Source: Sphingobacterium sp.
GTDB lineage: Bacteria > Bacteroidota > Bacteroidia > Sphingobacteriales > Sphingobacteriaceae
Direction of reading: 5' to 3'
Assembly: GCA_031253985.1 (NCBI GenBank)
Contig: JAIRVH010000206.1
Coordinates: 148,144 to 212,143 of the forward strand
Length of the DNA stretch: 64,000 bases
Positions 1 through 7,858 of this stretch are shown one piece after another. Positions within the stretch are counted from its first letter, which is position 1. Each line of letters starts with the position of its first letter. The position numbers were made by a program, and so were the translations under genes. The notes below the pieces were generated by a model. It did no database searches, was not told where the DNA came from, and was given only the letters and a program-made list of their open reading frames with translations.

Positions 1-195
1 CAGCGCCCCGCCTAATGTTAAACCTGAAACTCCTGTCAGCGGAGATTTAAATAGTTTTTTAACACCCATTCCTAAAATAAAGCCGCCGGCGATTACAGAT
101 AAAACACGTTCCGAAGTACCGATATTTTCTTCAATACAGTCTTCTTCTATCTTATTTTTAATCTTGTCAAATGCAAATGTCAGTAGGTTACTCAT
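1..195 (-). CDS. YgaP-like (DUF2892-type) membrane protein, 5' part only
   Basis: The first 65 codons of a leftward gene cut by the window edge. The start is the ATG at 193-195. The visible protein opens with an amphipathic, charged stretch (MSNLLTFAFDKIKNKIEED), followed by ENIGTSERVLSVIAGG and a glycine-rich hydrophobic segment. That layout resembles the DUF2892/YgaP transmembrane family, in which an 'N-I-G-x-x-E-R' motif precedes two membrane helices. Some Bacteroidota homologues carry a C-terminal SRPBCC domain, but the part that would show this lies outside the window. Family assignment is by motif only; biochemical function is unknown. Confidence 0.6.
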   Translation of the reverse strand, partial: MSNLLTFAFDKIKNKIEEDCIEENIGTSERVLSVIAGGFILGMGVKKLFKSPLTGVSGLTLGGAL

Positions 196-330
196 AATTA
201 TTTCTGTTTTATATCTTTTGTATGGTATAAACAAATGACGATCCAAAAAGGTTTAGCAATAGAATAATAGTTTTTTATATTGTTTCTCGGGTCACATCTC
301 TTATATTCGTATTTAACAAATTAGAGATAC

Positions 331-1176
331 ATGCAAGTCAAAAAATATTCCGGAGAATTGGTACCTTTTAATGGCGAATCATTACGGCATTCTCTTTCCC
401 GTTCTGGTGCCAATGCAGATCAGGTCAATCAGGTGTACGATAAAGTCCTTAACGAAATATATGACGGTATTTCAACAAGAGAGCTCTACCAGCTTGCTTT
501 TGACACACTAAAAACCGTCCGAAACTCCTTCGCTGCACGCTACAGCCTAAAAAAAGCCCTGCGCGAACTGGGGCCTGAAGGCTTTTACTTCGAAAAGTAT
601 ATTGCACACCTGCTCCGGTCTATCGGCTATGAAAGTACAACGGGGCAAACCGTACAAGGGCATGCGGTTTCGCACGAGCTAGATGTGGTGGCCTATAAAG
701 ATGGAAAACTGATTACTGCCGAATGTAAATTCCGAAACGATATCGATGCAAAAATTTCAGTGACAACACCGATGTATTACCTTTCAAGATTCAAAGATAT
801 CAGCGATATCGACTACCAGTTCTTTGGGAAACAGTTACAATTTAAAGAAGGCTGGCTGATTACAAATGCTTACTTCACGTCCGATTCAATTGATTTTGCG
901 AAATATTATCACATTAATTTGCTGTCATGGGACTACCCGAAAGACAATAGCATTAAAAAGAGAGTCGACAAGGCAGTTTTTTACCCAGTCACCTGCCTAA
1001 CAACACTTTCAGATCTTGAGGAACAACAACTATTAAAAAATCAGCTGATTTTAGTGAAAGACATTGTCAGCAATCCTGAAAAACTGGATCTTTTGAACTT
1101 AACAAACGAAAGAAAAGAAAAGGTACTCAAGGAGGCCCGCGAACTCATAACCTACAAAGTGGAAGAAGAGTATTAA
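331..1176 (+). CDS. ATP-cone domain protein with PD-(D/E)XK (Mrr-like) nuclease domain
   Basis: 281 aa, no signal peptide, so cytoplasmic. Residues about 1-85 look like an ATP-cone (VKKYSGELVPFNGESLRHSL, then a helical segment), the nucleotide-sensing module known from ribonucleotide reductases and NrdR. Residues about 86-200 look like a restriction-endonuclease-type fold: EKYIAHLL helix, HELDVV with Asp118, and ECK at 131-133 (the E-x-K signature). The C-terminal 80 residues are charged and helical. By family knowledge the second domain should cut DNA. The coupling to ATP/dATP sensing is inference from the fusion. It stands alone, with no methyltransferase nearby, and is convergent with ispE across a shared hairpin terminator. 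Confidence 0.72.
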   Translation: MQVKKYSGELVPFNGESLRHSLSRSGANADQVNQVYDKVLNEIYDGISTRELYQLAFDTLKTVRNSFAARYSLKKALRELGPEGFYFEKYIAHLLRSIGYESTTGQTVQGHAVSHELDVVAYKDGKLITAECKFRNDIDAKISVTTPMYYLSRFKDISDIDYQFFGKQLQFKEGWLITNAYFTSDSIDFAKYYHINLLSWDYPKDNSIKKRVDKAVFYPVTCLTTLSDLEEQQLLKNQLILVKDIVSNPEKLDLLNLTNERKEKVLKEARELITYKVEEEY

Positions 1177-1184
1177 GGATAACC

Positions 1185-1236
1185 AAAAAGTGGTACGTAC
1201 AACCGTTCTTTGAAGGGGCTACATACCACTTTCTTT
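1185..1236. terminator. Bidirectional hairpin terminator
   Basis: Inverted repeat AAAGTGGTA (1187-1195) / TACCACTTT (1224-1232), flanked by an A run on the left and T-rich sequence on the right. It lies between the convergent nuclease gene and ispE and could serve both. The loop is long (28 nt), which makes this a moderate prediction. Confidence 0.55.
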
Positions 1237-1251
1237 CTCATTCGATAACGC

Positions 1252-2067
1252 TTAAAGTTTGGTCGGATGGTAAATTCCACCATATTTAGCAAGATCACTT
1301 AAATCTGCCTTTTCCCAAAATATACCATAAATGGCAGCCCCAGAGCCGGACATAGCCGCATAAATAGCTCCTTTTTGATACAATGCCTCCTTGATTTCCT
1401 TCAACAGCGGATAGCGCTCGAAAATTCCCTCCTCAAAATCATTCCGAATATGGAATTTCCACTCTTGAATAGGCAGCCGGATCGCTTCTTCCAGATTAAC
1501 TTCGGGTGCCTTTGGCAGCACGCCGCCGTAAGCCTCCGCAGTAGAAATATGAAGATTAGGCATAATTACCGCAATGTGGTACTCATCCAGATTTAAGCTT
1601 AATGTTTTAAAGTCTGTTCCGATCCCTGTGGCAAAAACAGGCTTGTTCTGAATAAAAAAAGGACAATCAGCCCCAAGCTTTGCCGCATACAGCTCGAGCT
1701 GCTCCGATGTAAGATTCAGACTGAAAAGGTCATTAAGCCCTTTCAGAACAAAAGAAGCATCCGCAGAACCTCCGCCTAAGCCAGCACCGATAGGAATTTG
1801 TTTGATTAAATCAATAGAAACTGCTGGGATGGTATAATCTTCCTTTAATAATTCAAAGGCCTTTACGCATAGATTATCATGAAGATTTCCCGGAATGCGT
1901 TCTCCTTGGATGTTTAGTGTTGTCTCCCCTGCTCCCGTTTCCAACAATTCGATAATATCATAAATCGGAAGCGGATAAAAAACACTGTTCAGTTCATGAT
2001 AACCATCCTTGCGCTTGGCAATGATCTGCAGCCCAATATTTATCTTAGCATTTGCAAAAAGTATCAT
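1252..2067 (-). CDS. ispE: 4-diphosphocytidyl-2-C-methyl-D-erythritol kinase
   Basis: 271 aa GHMP-family kinase that phosphorylates the 2-hydroxyl of CDP-methylerythritol with ATP in the non-mevalonate (MEP) isoprenoid pathway, in the cytosol. Visible motifs: N-terminal ANAKINIGL with the active-site Lys8, the glycine-rich ATP loop IGAGLGGGSADAS at about 93-105, GADCPFF with the probable catalytic Asp134, and the C-terminal SGSGAAIYG loop. Length matches the family. The start at 2067 places the AKINIGL motif at the usual distance from the N-terminus. It is followed upstream, on the same strand, by apt (28 bp apart), so co-transcription is likely though the pathways are unrelated. Confidence 0.95.
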   Translation of the reverse strand: MILFANAKINIGLQIIAKRKDGYHELNSVFYPLPIYDIIELLETGAGETTLNIQGERIPGNLHDNLCVKAFELLKEDYTIPAVSIDLIKQIPIGAGLGGGSADASFVLKGLNDLFSLNLTSEQLELYAAKLGADCPFFIQNKPVFATGIGTDFKTLSLNLDEYHIAVIMPNLHISTAEAYGGVLPKAPEVNLEEAIRLPIQEWKFHIRNDFEEGIFERYPLLKEIKEALYQKGAIYAAMSGSGAAIYGIFWEKADLSDLAKYGGIYHPTKL

Positions 2068-2095
2068 CTGAATTAATCTAAATCGTATATTTCAA

Positions 2096-2629
2096 TTAAT
2101 AGCTTACCAGTGAATAGATATTCTCGCTAAAACGAGATAACCTTCCTTTCGCCTTTAAAAAGTCCAAAGAGATAATAAAACTATAAGCAACAATCTCACC
2201 CCCAAGTCGCTCGATAAGTTTGCTGGCGGCGACGACAGTTCCCCCTGTTGCCAAAAGGTCATCGTGAACCAATATCCGGCTTCCTTTTTCAAACGCATCT
2301 TCATGGATTTCAATAGTTGCCTGACCGTATTCCAGCGCATAAGATTCAGCTACAGTTTTAAAAGGTAATTTACCCTGCTTACGAATGGGGATGAAAGGTA
2401 AGCCTAATCGATTTGCAAGTAAAAATCCAAATAGGAATCCGCGGCTCTCGATTCCAGCAATCGCATCTATCTCTACACCTTGCAATTGCTCAACAATTGC
2501 TTCAACCATTTCATTACAGAGCGCCGCATCTTTCAGCAAAGGGGTAATATCTTTAAAGACAATACCTGGTTTAGGAAAATCCACGATATCCCGGATTTCC
2601 AATTTCAATTTATCTTGAATCATTCTCAA
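2096..2629 (-). CDS. apt: Adenine phosphoribosyltransferase
   Basis: 177 aa as called from 2629; a start at the ATG at 2623 (MIQDKLKLE) is equally plausible. It salvages adenine to AMP using PRPP. Recognisable: DFPKPGIVFKDITPLL at the N-terminus, the flexible loop region RKQGKLPFKT, and the PRPP-binding signature ILVHDDLLATGGT at about 119-131. Its 5' end overlaps the 3' end of the upstream HhH-protein gene by 14-20 bp, so the two are translationally linked. Length is typical (170-180 aa). Confidence 0.96.
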   Translation of the reverse strand: MRMIQDKLKLEIRDIVDFPKPGIVFKDITPLLKDAALCNEMVEAIVEQLQGVEIDAIAGIESRGFLFGFLLANRLGLPFIPIRKQGKLPFKTVAESYALEYGQATIEIHEDAFEKGSRILVHDDLLATGGTVVAASKLIERLGGEIVAYSFIISLDFLKAKGRLSRFSENIYSLVSY

Positions 2630-3572
2630 ATATTAAATAAGGCGCAATCTTAGCAATTGCAAGATCTGAAAGTGTTCCTATTTTTGTCAAATCTTCTATA
2701 TTGACATAACTTCCATGTTGATCTCGATAATTGACAATCAGTTTCGCATCTTTTGGGCTAAGATACGGATGTTTGGCCAATGAAATTGCATCAACCCTAT
2801 TTATATTGATTTTTTTGATCCCATCCAAGTTGGATACAACAATATAGTCTTTAATAAGATCATAAGTTTCAGCAGTAACACCATAAACCTCTTTTAACTG
2901 TTCAATACGATAGAATCCGCCAAGAACATCCTTATATTTCAAAATACGTTTGGAGAGTACAGAACCTATCCCCTTAAGACTCTTTAAGGCAGTTGTGTCA
3001 CAGGTATTGATATCAATAAGTTCAGCTTTATTACTTTCAAATTTATCATACAGCAAGGACGTTCTATTTTGCTGCTTCGTAATTTCTGAATCTGGACTTG
3101 TTTTGATTTGAATATAAGGTTCCAGACGCTTATAGAGCCGGTCATTAATGGAGTAAATTTTCTTCAGATCGGTTTTGTTTCTAAATCGGCCCCCTTTGCT
3201 TTCATAATTCTTCAGTACCGCAATCTGTTTATCAGAAAGCCCCAATTTATGCCAGTCAGCATGTGGTAAATTATTTGGATCAAAATAGAATAGTTTGGAC
3301 TCCTCTGTAACCGGGGTCTGCGATACCCGTGGCTTGTTTTCATTTTTAGTAGAATAGGAGATATTCAGCTCCTGTTTGTTCGCCGAACCAAGGTTCTCCA
3401 GGGAGTCATGAAACGATTGTTCAAAAACTTTCGCCTGATTTGGGATTGGATCCTCAGCATCTCGTTTAACCAATGAGTAGATAGTGACAAACAGAGCGAT
3501 TATCATCAAAATAATAAAAAAACCATTTTGTTCTGTTTTATTAAATTTAAAATAAGTCAATAGCTTTTTCAT
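2610..3572 (-). CDS. Membrane-anchored helix-hairpin-helix (ComEA-like) protein
   Basis: 320 aa. A short basic N-terminus is followed by one transmembrane segment (about 17-35) and a low-complexity linker to about residue 95. Three helix-hairpin-helix repeats follow: about 97-155, 186-245 (KGIGSVLSKRILKYKDVLGGF, the best HhH motif) and 254-315 (ININRVDAISLAKHPYLSPKDA). HhH pairs bind DNA non-specifically. ComEA proteins tether incoming DNA at the membrane during competence, but in Bacteroidota these paralogues are common and their role in uptake is unproven. The gene overlaps apt at its 3' end. Confidence 0.85.
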   Translation of the reverse strand: MKKLLTYFKFNKTEQNGFFIILMIIALFVTIYSLVKRDAEDPIPNQAKVFEQSFHDSLENLGSANKQELNISYSTKNENKPRVSQTPVTEESKLFYFDPNNLPHADWHKLGLSDKQIAVLKNYESKGGRFRNKTDLKKIYSINDRLYKRLEPYIQIKTSPDSEITKQQNRTSLLYDKFESNKAELIDINTCDTTALKSLKGIGSVLSKRILKYKDVLGGFYRIEQLKEVYGVTAETYDLIKDYIVVSNLDGIKKININRVDAISLAKHPYLSPKDAKLIVNYRDQHGSYVNIEDLTKIGTLSDLAIAKIAPYLIFENDSR

Positions 3573-3621
3573 GAGCCACTAATAATTGGGTTATATAAAT
3601 TTAATAAATTATAAGGAAAAT

Positions 3622-3654
3622 AAAAAGGGAATTATTAAAAACAATTCCCTTTTT
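3622..3654 (-). terminator. Rho-independent terminator of the TolC/adaptor operon
   Basis: A 12-bp perfect stem, AAAAAGGGAATT (3622-3633) with AATTCCCTTTTT (3643-3654), and a 9-nt loop. It sits just beyond the stop codon of the leftward adaptor gene, with T residues following on the minus strand. Confidence 0.85.
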
Positions 3655-3678
3655 ATTAATTATTATCTACAAAGATAG

Positions 3679-4983
3679 TTACAGCTTAGACTTGTCGACT
3701 TTCTCTACCTGACTGCCGTCCTTTAAGGTTTTCGAGATGGCGTCAAATGGTCTTGAAACCACTTCATCGCCTTTTTTCAGCCCCGAAGTGACAATGATAT
3801 TTTTATCATCCTGAATACCGGTTTTAACGAGCACCTGCTTAACTGTTTTATCTTTTAGTACAAATACATATTCTTCAACTTTCTTATTCGTATTTGTGGA
3901 ATCCTTCTCCTCAGAACGCACTGTCACCGATTGAATAGGAACAACCAGTCCTTTATCATGTTTTGTAAAAATCTGAACTGTTGCAGAGAGTCCCGGTTTA
4001 AACGGCGATGCTACATTTTCCTTCATCAAGTCTTGATACGATTCTGCACTGATGCGTACCTTCACATTGAAGTTTGTCACCTGATCTGTTGACGATGTTG
4101 CTGCTGTTGTTGTTGCAATATTTTTAGAGGAGCTCGCTATTTCAGTGACCACTCCTTTAAATTTTCTATCTTTAAAGGCATCGACTTCGATTTCAGCCTG
4201 ATTACCTACTCTTACATTATTGATATCATTTTCATTTACATCGACATTCACCTCCATCGAACTCATATTGGCAATACGCATAATTTCTGTACCTGCCATC
4301 TGGGCCGTTCCAACCACACGCTCACCCTTTTCAATCGACAGCAACGAAATGATCCCGTCAGATGGCGCATAAATTGTCGTCCGGTTTAAATTGTCCTGTG
4401 CTTCTTTTACAGAAGCCTGTGATTGGTCAATACCGTACTTTGTGGAACGTACCGTTTCCCTTTGCGCCTGGATAGATGCCTGCGCAGCATAATATTCGGC
4501 AGAACTTTTATCCATTTCTGAAGCCGAAATAACACGTTTTTCAAAAAGCTCCTGATTCCGTTTATAGGTAGCCGCTACATTTTTGAAGTTTTCTTCTTGT
4601 TGTTTTAATTGTTGTTGTGCAGCTGCGAGATTGGCCCGCTGTGAATTCATCGCCGCAACGGAACGGTCATAACCCGATTGCAGGATGTCAGGTTTGATCC
4701 GGCAGAGTACCTGTCCCTTTTTAACGAAATCACCTTCTTTGATATTAAGTTCAACAACCTCTCCAGATACCTCAGAGCTCAGCTTAACCTCCACCTCAGG
4801 CTGAATCTTCCCACTTGCCGACACTAATTCATCGACATCAGTCTCTTTTACGACATCCACGGCCACTTTAGTAATCTCTCCCTTTCCAAACCAGCCAGCT
4901 TTAAAACCGATGAAGCCTAGGACTGCCAAGAGCACTACTATGATCAATATAATTTTTCCAATGCTACGTTTTTTCTTTGCCAT
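3679..4983 (-). CDS. Efflux periplasmic adaptor (membrane fusion protein, HlyD/MacA-like)
   Basis: 434 aa from the ATG at 4981-4983 (MAKKKRSIGK). A longer frame begins at 5037, but it would overlap the upstream tolC-type gene and push the membrane anchor inward. Features: single N-terminal transmembrane helix, a lipoyl/barrel-sandwich half (SGKIQPEVEVKLSSEVSGEVVEL), a long alpha-helical hairpin rich in Q and A (about 105-190), the second lipoyl half (TIYAPSDGIISLL), then beta-barrel and membrane-proximal domains. Such proteins bridge an inner-membrane pump (ABC or RND) to TolC. The partner outer-membrane channel is encoded just upstream, but no pump gene is present on either side. Confidence 0.9.
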   Translation of the reverse strand: MAKKKRSIGKIILIIVVLLAVLGFIGFKAGWFGKGEITKVAVDVVKETDVDELVSASGKIQPEVEVKLSSEVSGEVVELNIKEGDFVKKGQVLCRIKPDILQSGYDRSVAAMNSQRANLAAAQQQLKQQEENFKNVAATYKRNQELFEKRVISASEMDKSSAEYYAAQASIQAQRETVRSTKYGIDQSQASVKEAQDNLNRTTIYAPSDGIISLLSIEKGERVVGTAQMAGTEIMRIANMSSMEVNVDVNENDINNVRVGNQAEIEVDAFKDRKFKGVVTEIASSSKNIATTTAATSSTDQVTNFNVKVRISAESYQDLMKENVASPFKPGLSATVQIFTKHDKGLVVPIQSVTVRSEEKDSTNTNKKVEEYVFVLKDKTVKQVLVKTGIQDDKNIIVTSGLKKGDEVVSRPFDAISKTLKDGSQVEKVDKSKL

Positions 4984-5005
4984 TTCTTTTGTTAAATCAA
5001 ATAGA

Positions 5006-6385
5006 TTAATTGTTATCGAATTGAATTGGATTTCCAAGGTAATAATCGATGATCTTCGATCTGAATATTACGTTATATTTTGCCTGAATAAGATCAAATT
5101 CAGCCTTATTTCGCTCAGTCTGCGCGGTAAATAATTCAAGTGAATTAGCCATGCCTATATCATAGCGTTCCTTGGTTGCTTTAAATGCTGTTTCAGCACT
5201 CTCAAATGCCACAGTAGCAGAGCTGTAGCGCTGCTTGGCCGCATTCACATCGAGCACTGCCTGATTAACCGCCTTGTTTAAGTTATTTTTTGCTAATTGC
5301 TCATTGGCTTCAGCCTGCTTCAAACCGATCTTCGCTTTAGCAACATTCACTTTGTTTTGGTTTTTTGAAAAAATTGGAACAGTAAGAGATAAGCCGGTAA
5401 AGAAAGATTTATTATCTGATATCTGTTGACTAAAAGGAACTCTATAACGTGTTGATATATCCAAGGGATCCGTTTGTCTGTTTGTTGCAGAAGAATAATT
5501 TGTTCCATAACTTACATTCAAATTGAGTATGGGATAATACCCGCCCTTCGCGATATCGATTTGTTTCAATGCGACCTCTTTATCCAATGCCGATTTGTGA
5601 ATATCCGGCTGCAAAGTGAGCGCTTTTTGGTAAACATCGACGGCATTTTTATCCGCTCCATGAACCAATATGGCTTCCAGACTTGGACGTTCCAAAGAAA
5701 TAACGGTTTCGGGAGGCATCTCCATCAGTTGCTTTAGGGTGAGCAAAGACATTTCGTAAGAGTTCTTTAAGTTCACTTTGTTCAATTCATTCGTAGCAAC
5801 CTGGTTTTTTGATTTCGCCAGATCAGCGATCGTTTTATTGCCGACTGCAAACTGAATAGAATCTAAAGAAAATTGCTGTTTTGATAAAGCGATCTGATCC
5901 TCACTGGCAACCATCATTTCATGATTCGTAATGGCTTCCAAATAATTCACCAAGACATTTAGAATTAGGTCATTTTTTACCTTATCTACTTGCGTCGCTG
6001 TGGACTCTAGCTGCAATTTATTCGCTTTGATCTGATTGACCTGTTGAAAGCCCTGAAATAGGTTCACGCTTGATCCAACAGATCCATTTGAAACTCTGGT
6101 CCACGTATTATTTACAATTTGTCCAGAAGTTAAATCAAAACCAAAGCCGTAACGAAAACTTTGATCGACAGTCGCTTTTAAATCTGGCAACAAATTGCTT
6201 TTTGATTGAAATAGATCTTGTTCTGCAAGATCTTTATTCAATGCAGCTTGCTTGATTTGTACGTTACGTTCCAAGGTCATTCGTATAGCTTCTTGTACCC
6301 CGACGACCTGCTGGGCCTGGACCAGATCATTTGTCCCTAGAAATAATCCAGTAAATATTACTGCAGAATAATAAAATCTTTTCAT
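5006..6385 (-). CDS. TolC-family outer membrane efflux protein
   Basis: About 459 aa from the ATG at 6383-6385 (MKRFYYSAVIF...), which gives a clean signal peptide ending VQAQ. An open frame extends to 6430 but adds a lysine-rich stretch before the signal. The body is the usual duplicated OEP fold: VQEAIRMTLERN at the start and long helices with heptad-like spacing. The second repeat includes KAKIGLKQAEANEQLAKNNLNKAV and ends with FELFTAQTERN-like helices. It forms the trimeric outer-membrane exit duct for small molecules. The adaptor gene follows 22 bp downstream. The two make an operon divergent from a NodB deacetylase gene. Confidence 0.92.
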   Translation of the reverse strand: MKRFYYSAVIFTGLFLGTNDLVQAQQVVGVQEAIRMTLERNVQIKQAALNKDLAEQDLFQSKSNLLPDLKATVDQSFRYGFGFDLTSGQIVNNTWTRVSNGSVGSSVNLFQGFQQVNQIKANKLQLESTATQVDKVKNDLILNVLVNYLEAITNHEMMVASEDQIALSKQQFSLDSIQFAVGNKTIADLAKSKNQVATNELNKVNLKNSYEMSLLTLKQLMEMPPETVISLERPSLEAILVHGADKNAVDVYQKALTLQPDIHKSALDKEVALKQIDIAKGGYYPILNLNVSYGTNYSSATNRQTDPLDISTRYRVPFSQQISDNKSFFTGLSLTVPIFSKNQNKVNVAKAKIGLKQAEANEQLAKNNLNKAVNQAVLDVNAAKQRYSSATVAFESAETAFKATKERYDIGMANSLELFTAQTERNKAEFDLIQAKYNVIFRSKIIDYYLGNPIQFDNN

Positions 6386-6439
6386 GTCCATATGTAGAAC
6401 CATACATTTTTTTTTAGATTTGAACTTCATTTATCGGTT

Positions 6440-7051
6440 ATGTATTTTGTCAAATCTCCATTCTTCCTGAGATGGCTGTATCCCAAATCAATATGGAATA
6501 TGCCACGTACTGAAAAAAAAGTCTACCTTACTTTTGACGATGGTCCAATTCCTGAAATTACACCTTTTATACTCGATATCCTAAAAAAATATCAGGTGAA
6601 GGCAACATTTTTTTGTGTTGGTGAAAATATTAAAAAAAATCCACATTTGTTTCAACGAATTTTAGACGAAGGACATCAGGTTGGCAACCACACCTACAAC
6701 CATCTTAAAGGCTGGGATACAAATGACGAGCAGTATCTGAAGAATATTGCACAATGCCAGGAATTGACGCAAACGGATCTTTTTCGCCCTCCCTATGCAA
6801 AAGCTTCGAGATCACAACTCCAGCAGCTCTATAAGCAATACCGTGTCATTATGTGGGATATTATGTCGGGCGATTTTGATCAGAACTTAAGTCCTCAAAA
6901 ATGCCTGGAAAATGTTTTACCTAACATCAAAAATGGCTCCATTATTATCTTTCACGATAATATCAAAGCCATTCCGCGCGTAGCATACGCCTTACCTCAA
7001 ACAATAGAATTTTTATTAAAAAATCACTATCAGCTTTCTATAATAGAATAA
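6440..7051 (+). CDS. Polysaccharide deacetylase (NodB homology domain)
   Basis: 203 aa carbohydrate esterase family 4 enzyme. Motif 1 is LTFDDGP with Asp33 (base) and Asp34 (metal). Motif 2 is HTYNH with His84 and His88 (metal). Motif 3 is RPPYA at 116-120. The late FHDN (His172) supplies the catalytic acid. CE4 enzymes remove N- or O-acetyl groups from peptidoglycan or chitin-like oligomers; the substrate here cannot be told. There is no clear signal peptide: the first 20 residues are hydrophobic-aromatic and match the short lead seen in Bacteroidota members. All catalytic residues are intact. Convergent with the DUF4249 gene, 2 bp apart. Confidence 0.92.
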   Translation: MYFVKSPFFLRWLYPKSIWNMPRTEKKVYLTFDDGPIPEITPFILDILKKYQVKATFFCVGENIKKNPHLFQRILDEGHQVGNHTYNHLKGWDTNDEQYLKNIAQCQELTQTDLFRPPYAKASRSQLQQLYKQYRVIMWDIMSGDFDQNLSPQKCLENVLPNIKNGSIIIFHDNIKAIPRVAYALPQTIEFLLKNHYQLSIIE

Positions 7052-7053
7052 AA

Positions 7054-7851
7054 CTACGGCCGGCCTTTAGTCAGCACAACCTCAGATTCGTAATATTTGC
7101 CGACACTGACACTAAAATAGCCCAGCGCATTATTTGATAAATTTGAGATTGGGTTGGATGGTGATGCCGCACCGGGATTAATCATCTGAAAACTATTCCA
7201 GTAATTGTAGGCACCTACATCGATACATTGACGCAAAATACGTACACGGTCCCCTATCTTTAGATCCCGATCTCGATCTATAATATCATGTTGGACTTCC
7301 AGGCCATTGTTATATTTATCGCTAAAGACGTCGATAAAACGTAGCTTACCACCATTAACGGACATTTTATACTTATAATAATTACCGATTTCCGGCGGAT
7401 CAGTAAATACAAGTGTTGGGTAATAAATTGTGTCCGTAAATATAATGCGCTCGGATAAACCTATCGAATCCACATCCACATATCCCGGAACCTTTGATGT
7501 CGCCTGGATCTCCCTTCCATCAGCTGTCTTTACCTGCAGCTGGTAAGTAGCTTTCTCCTGCAAGCGTAATGTCTTATTCGTATAAACGCCATCAGCTCCC
7601 GCCAAAAACGTATAAGTACGATTATTCTGCATATTCTTAACAGTTACCTCGGCATCTGTTATCGGAGCAAGCAGGGAATCTTTGATGCTGACAACCTTTT
7701 GAATACTGATCTCGTGCTGTTGATCCGAAACCATCAAATCAGCTGTGATAACCAACTGCCCCGTATTCTCTGGCAGCTCCAGCTCTATTTTGTCCTCACA
7801 ACCCGACAAAGCGAATAATGCAACAGCGATAACACCTAATATCTTCTTCAT
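7054..7851 (-). CDS. DUF4249 family lipoprotein, receptor partner
   Basis: 265 aa from the ATG at 7849-7851 (MKKILGVIAVALFALSGC). The upstream in-frame extension to 7899 would overlap the receptor gene and bury the signal. The lipobox LSGC gives a lipoprotein, followed by the hallmark start EDKIELELPENTGQLVITADL, an Ig-like beta region, and the C-terminal NALGYFSVSVG. DUF4249 proteins are encoded directly downstream of TonB-dependent receptors in Bacteroidota and are thought to be accessory surface lipoproteins; no biochemical role is established. The shared ligand is unknown. Spacing to the receptor is 7 bp, so the two are one operon. Confidence 0.85.
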   Translation of the reverse strand: MKKILGVIAVALFALSGCEDKIELELPENTGQLVITADLMVSDQQHEISIQKVVSIKDSLLAPITDAEVTVKNMQNNRTYTFLAGADGVYTNKTLRLQEKATYQLQVKTADGREIQATSKVPGYVDVDSIGLSERIIFTDTIYYPTLVFTDPPEIGNYYKYKMSVNGGKLRFIDVFSDKYNNGLEVQHDIIDRDRDLKIGDRVRILRQCIDVGAYNYWNSFQMINPGAASPSNPISNLSNNALGYFSVSVGKYYESEVVLTKGRP

Positions 7852-7858
7852 GCTTCTG

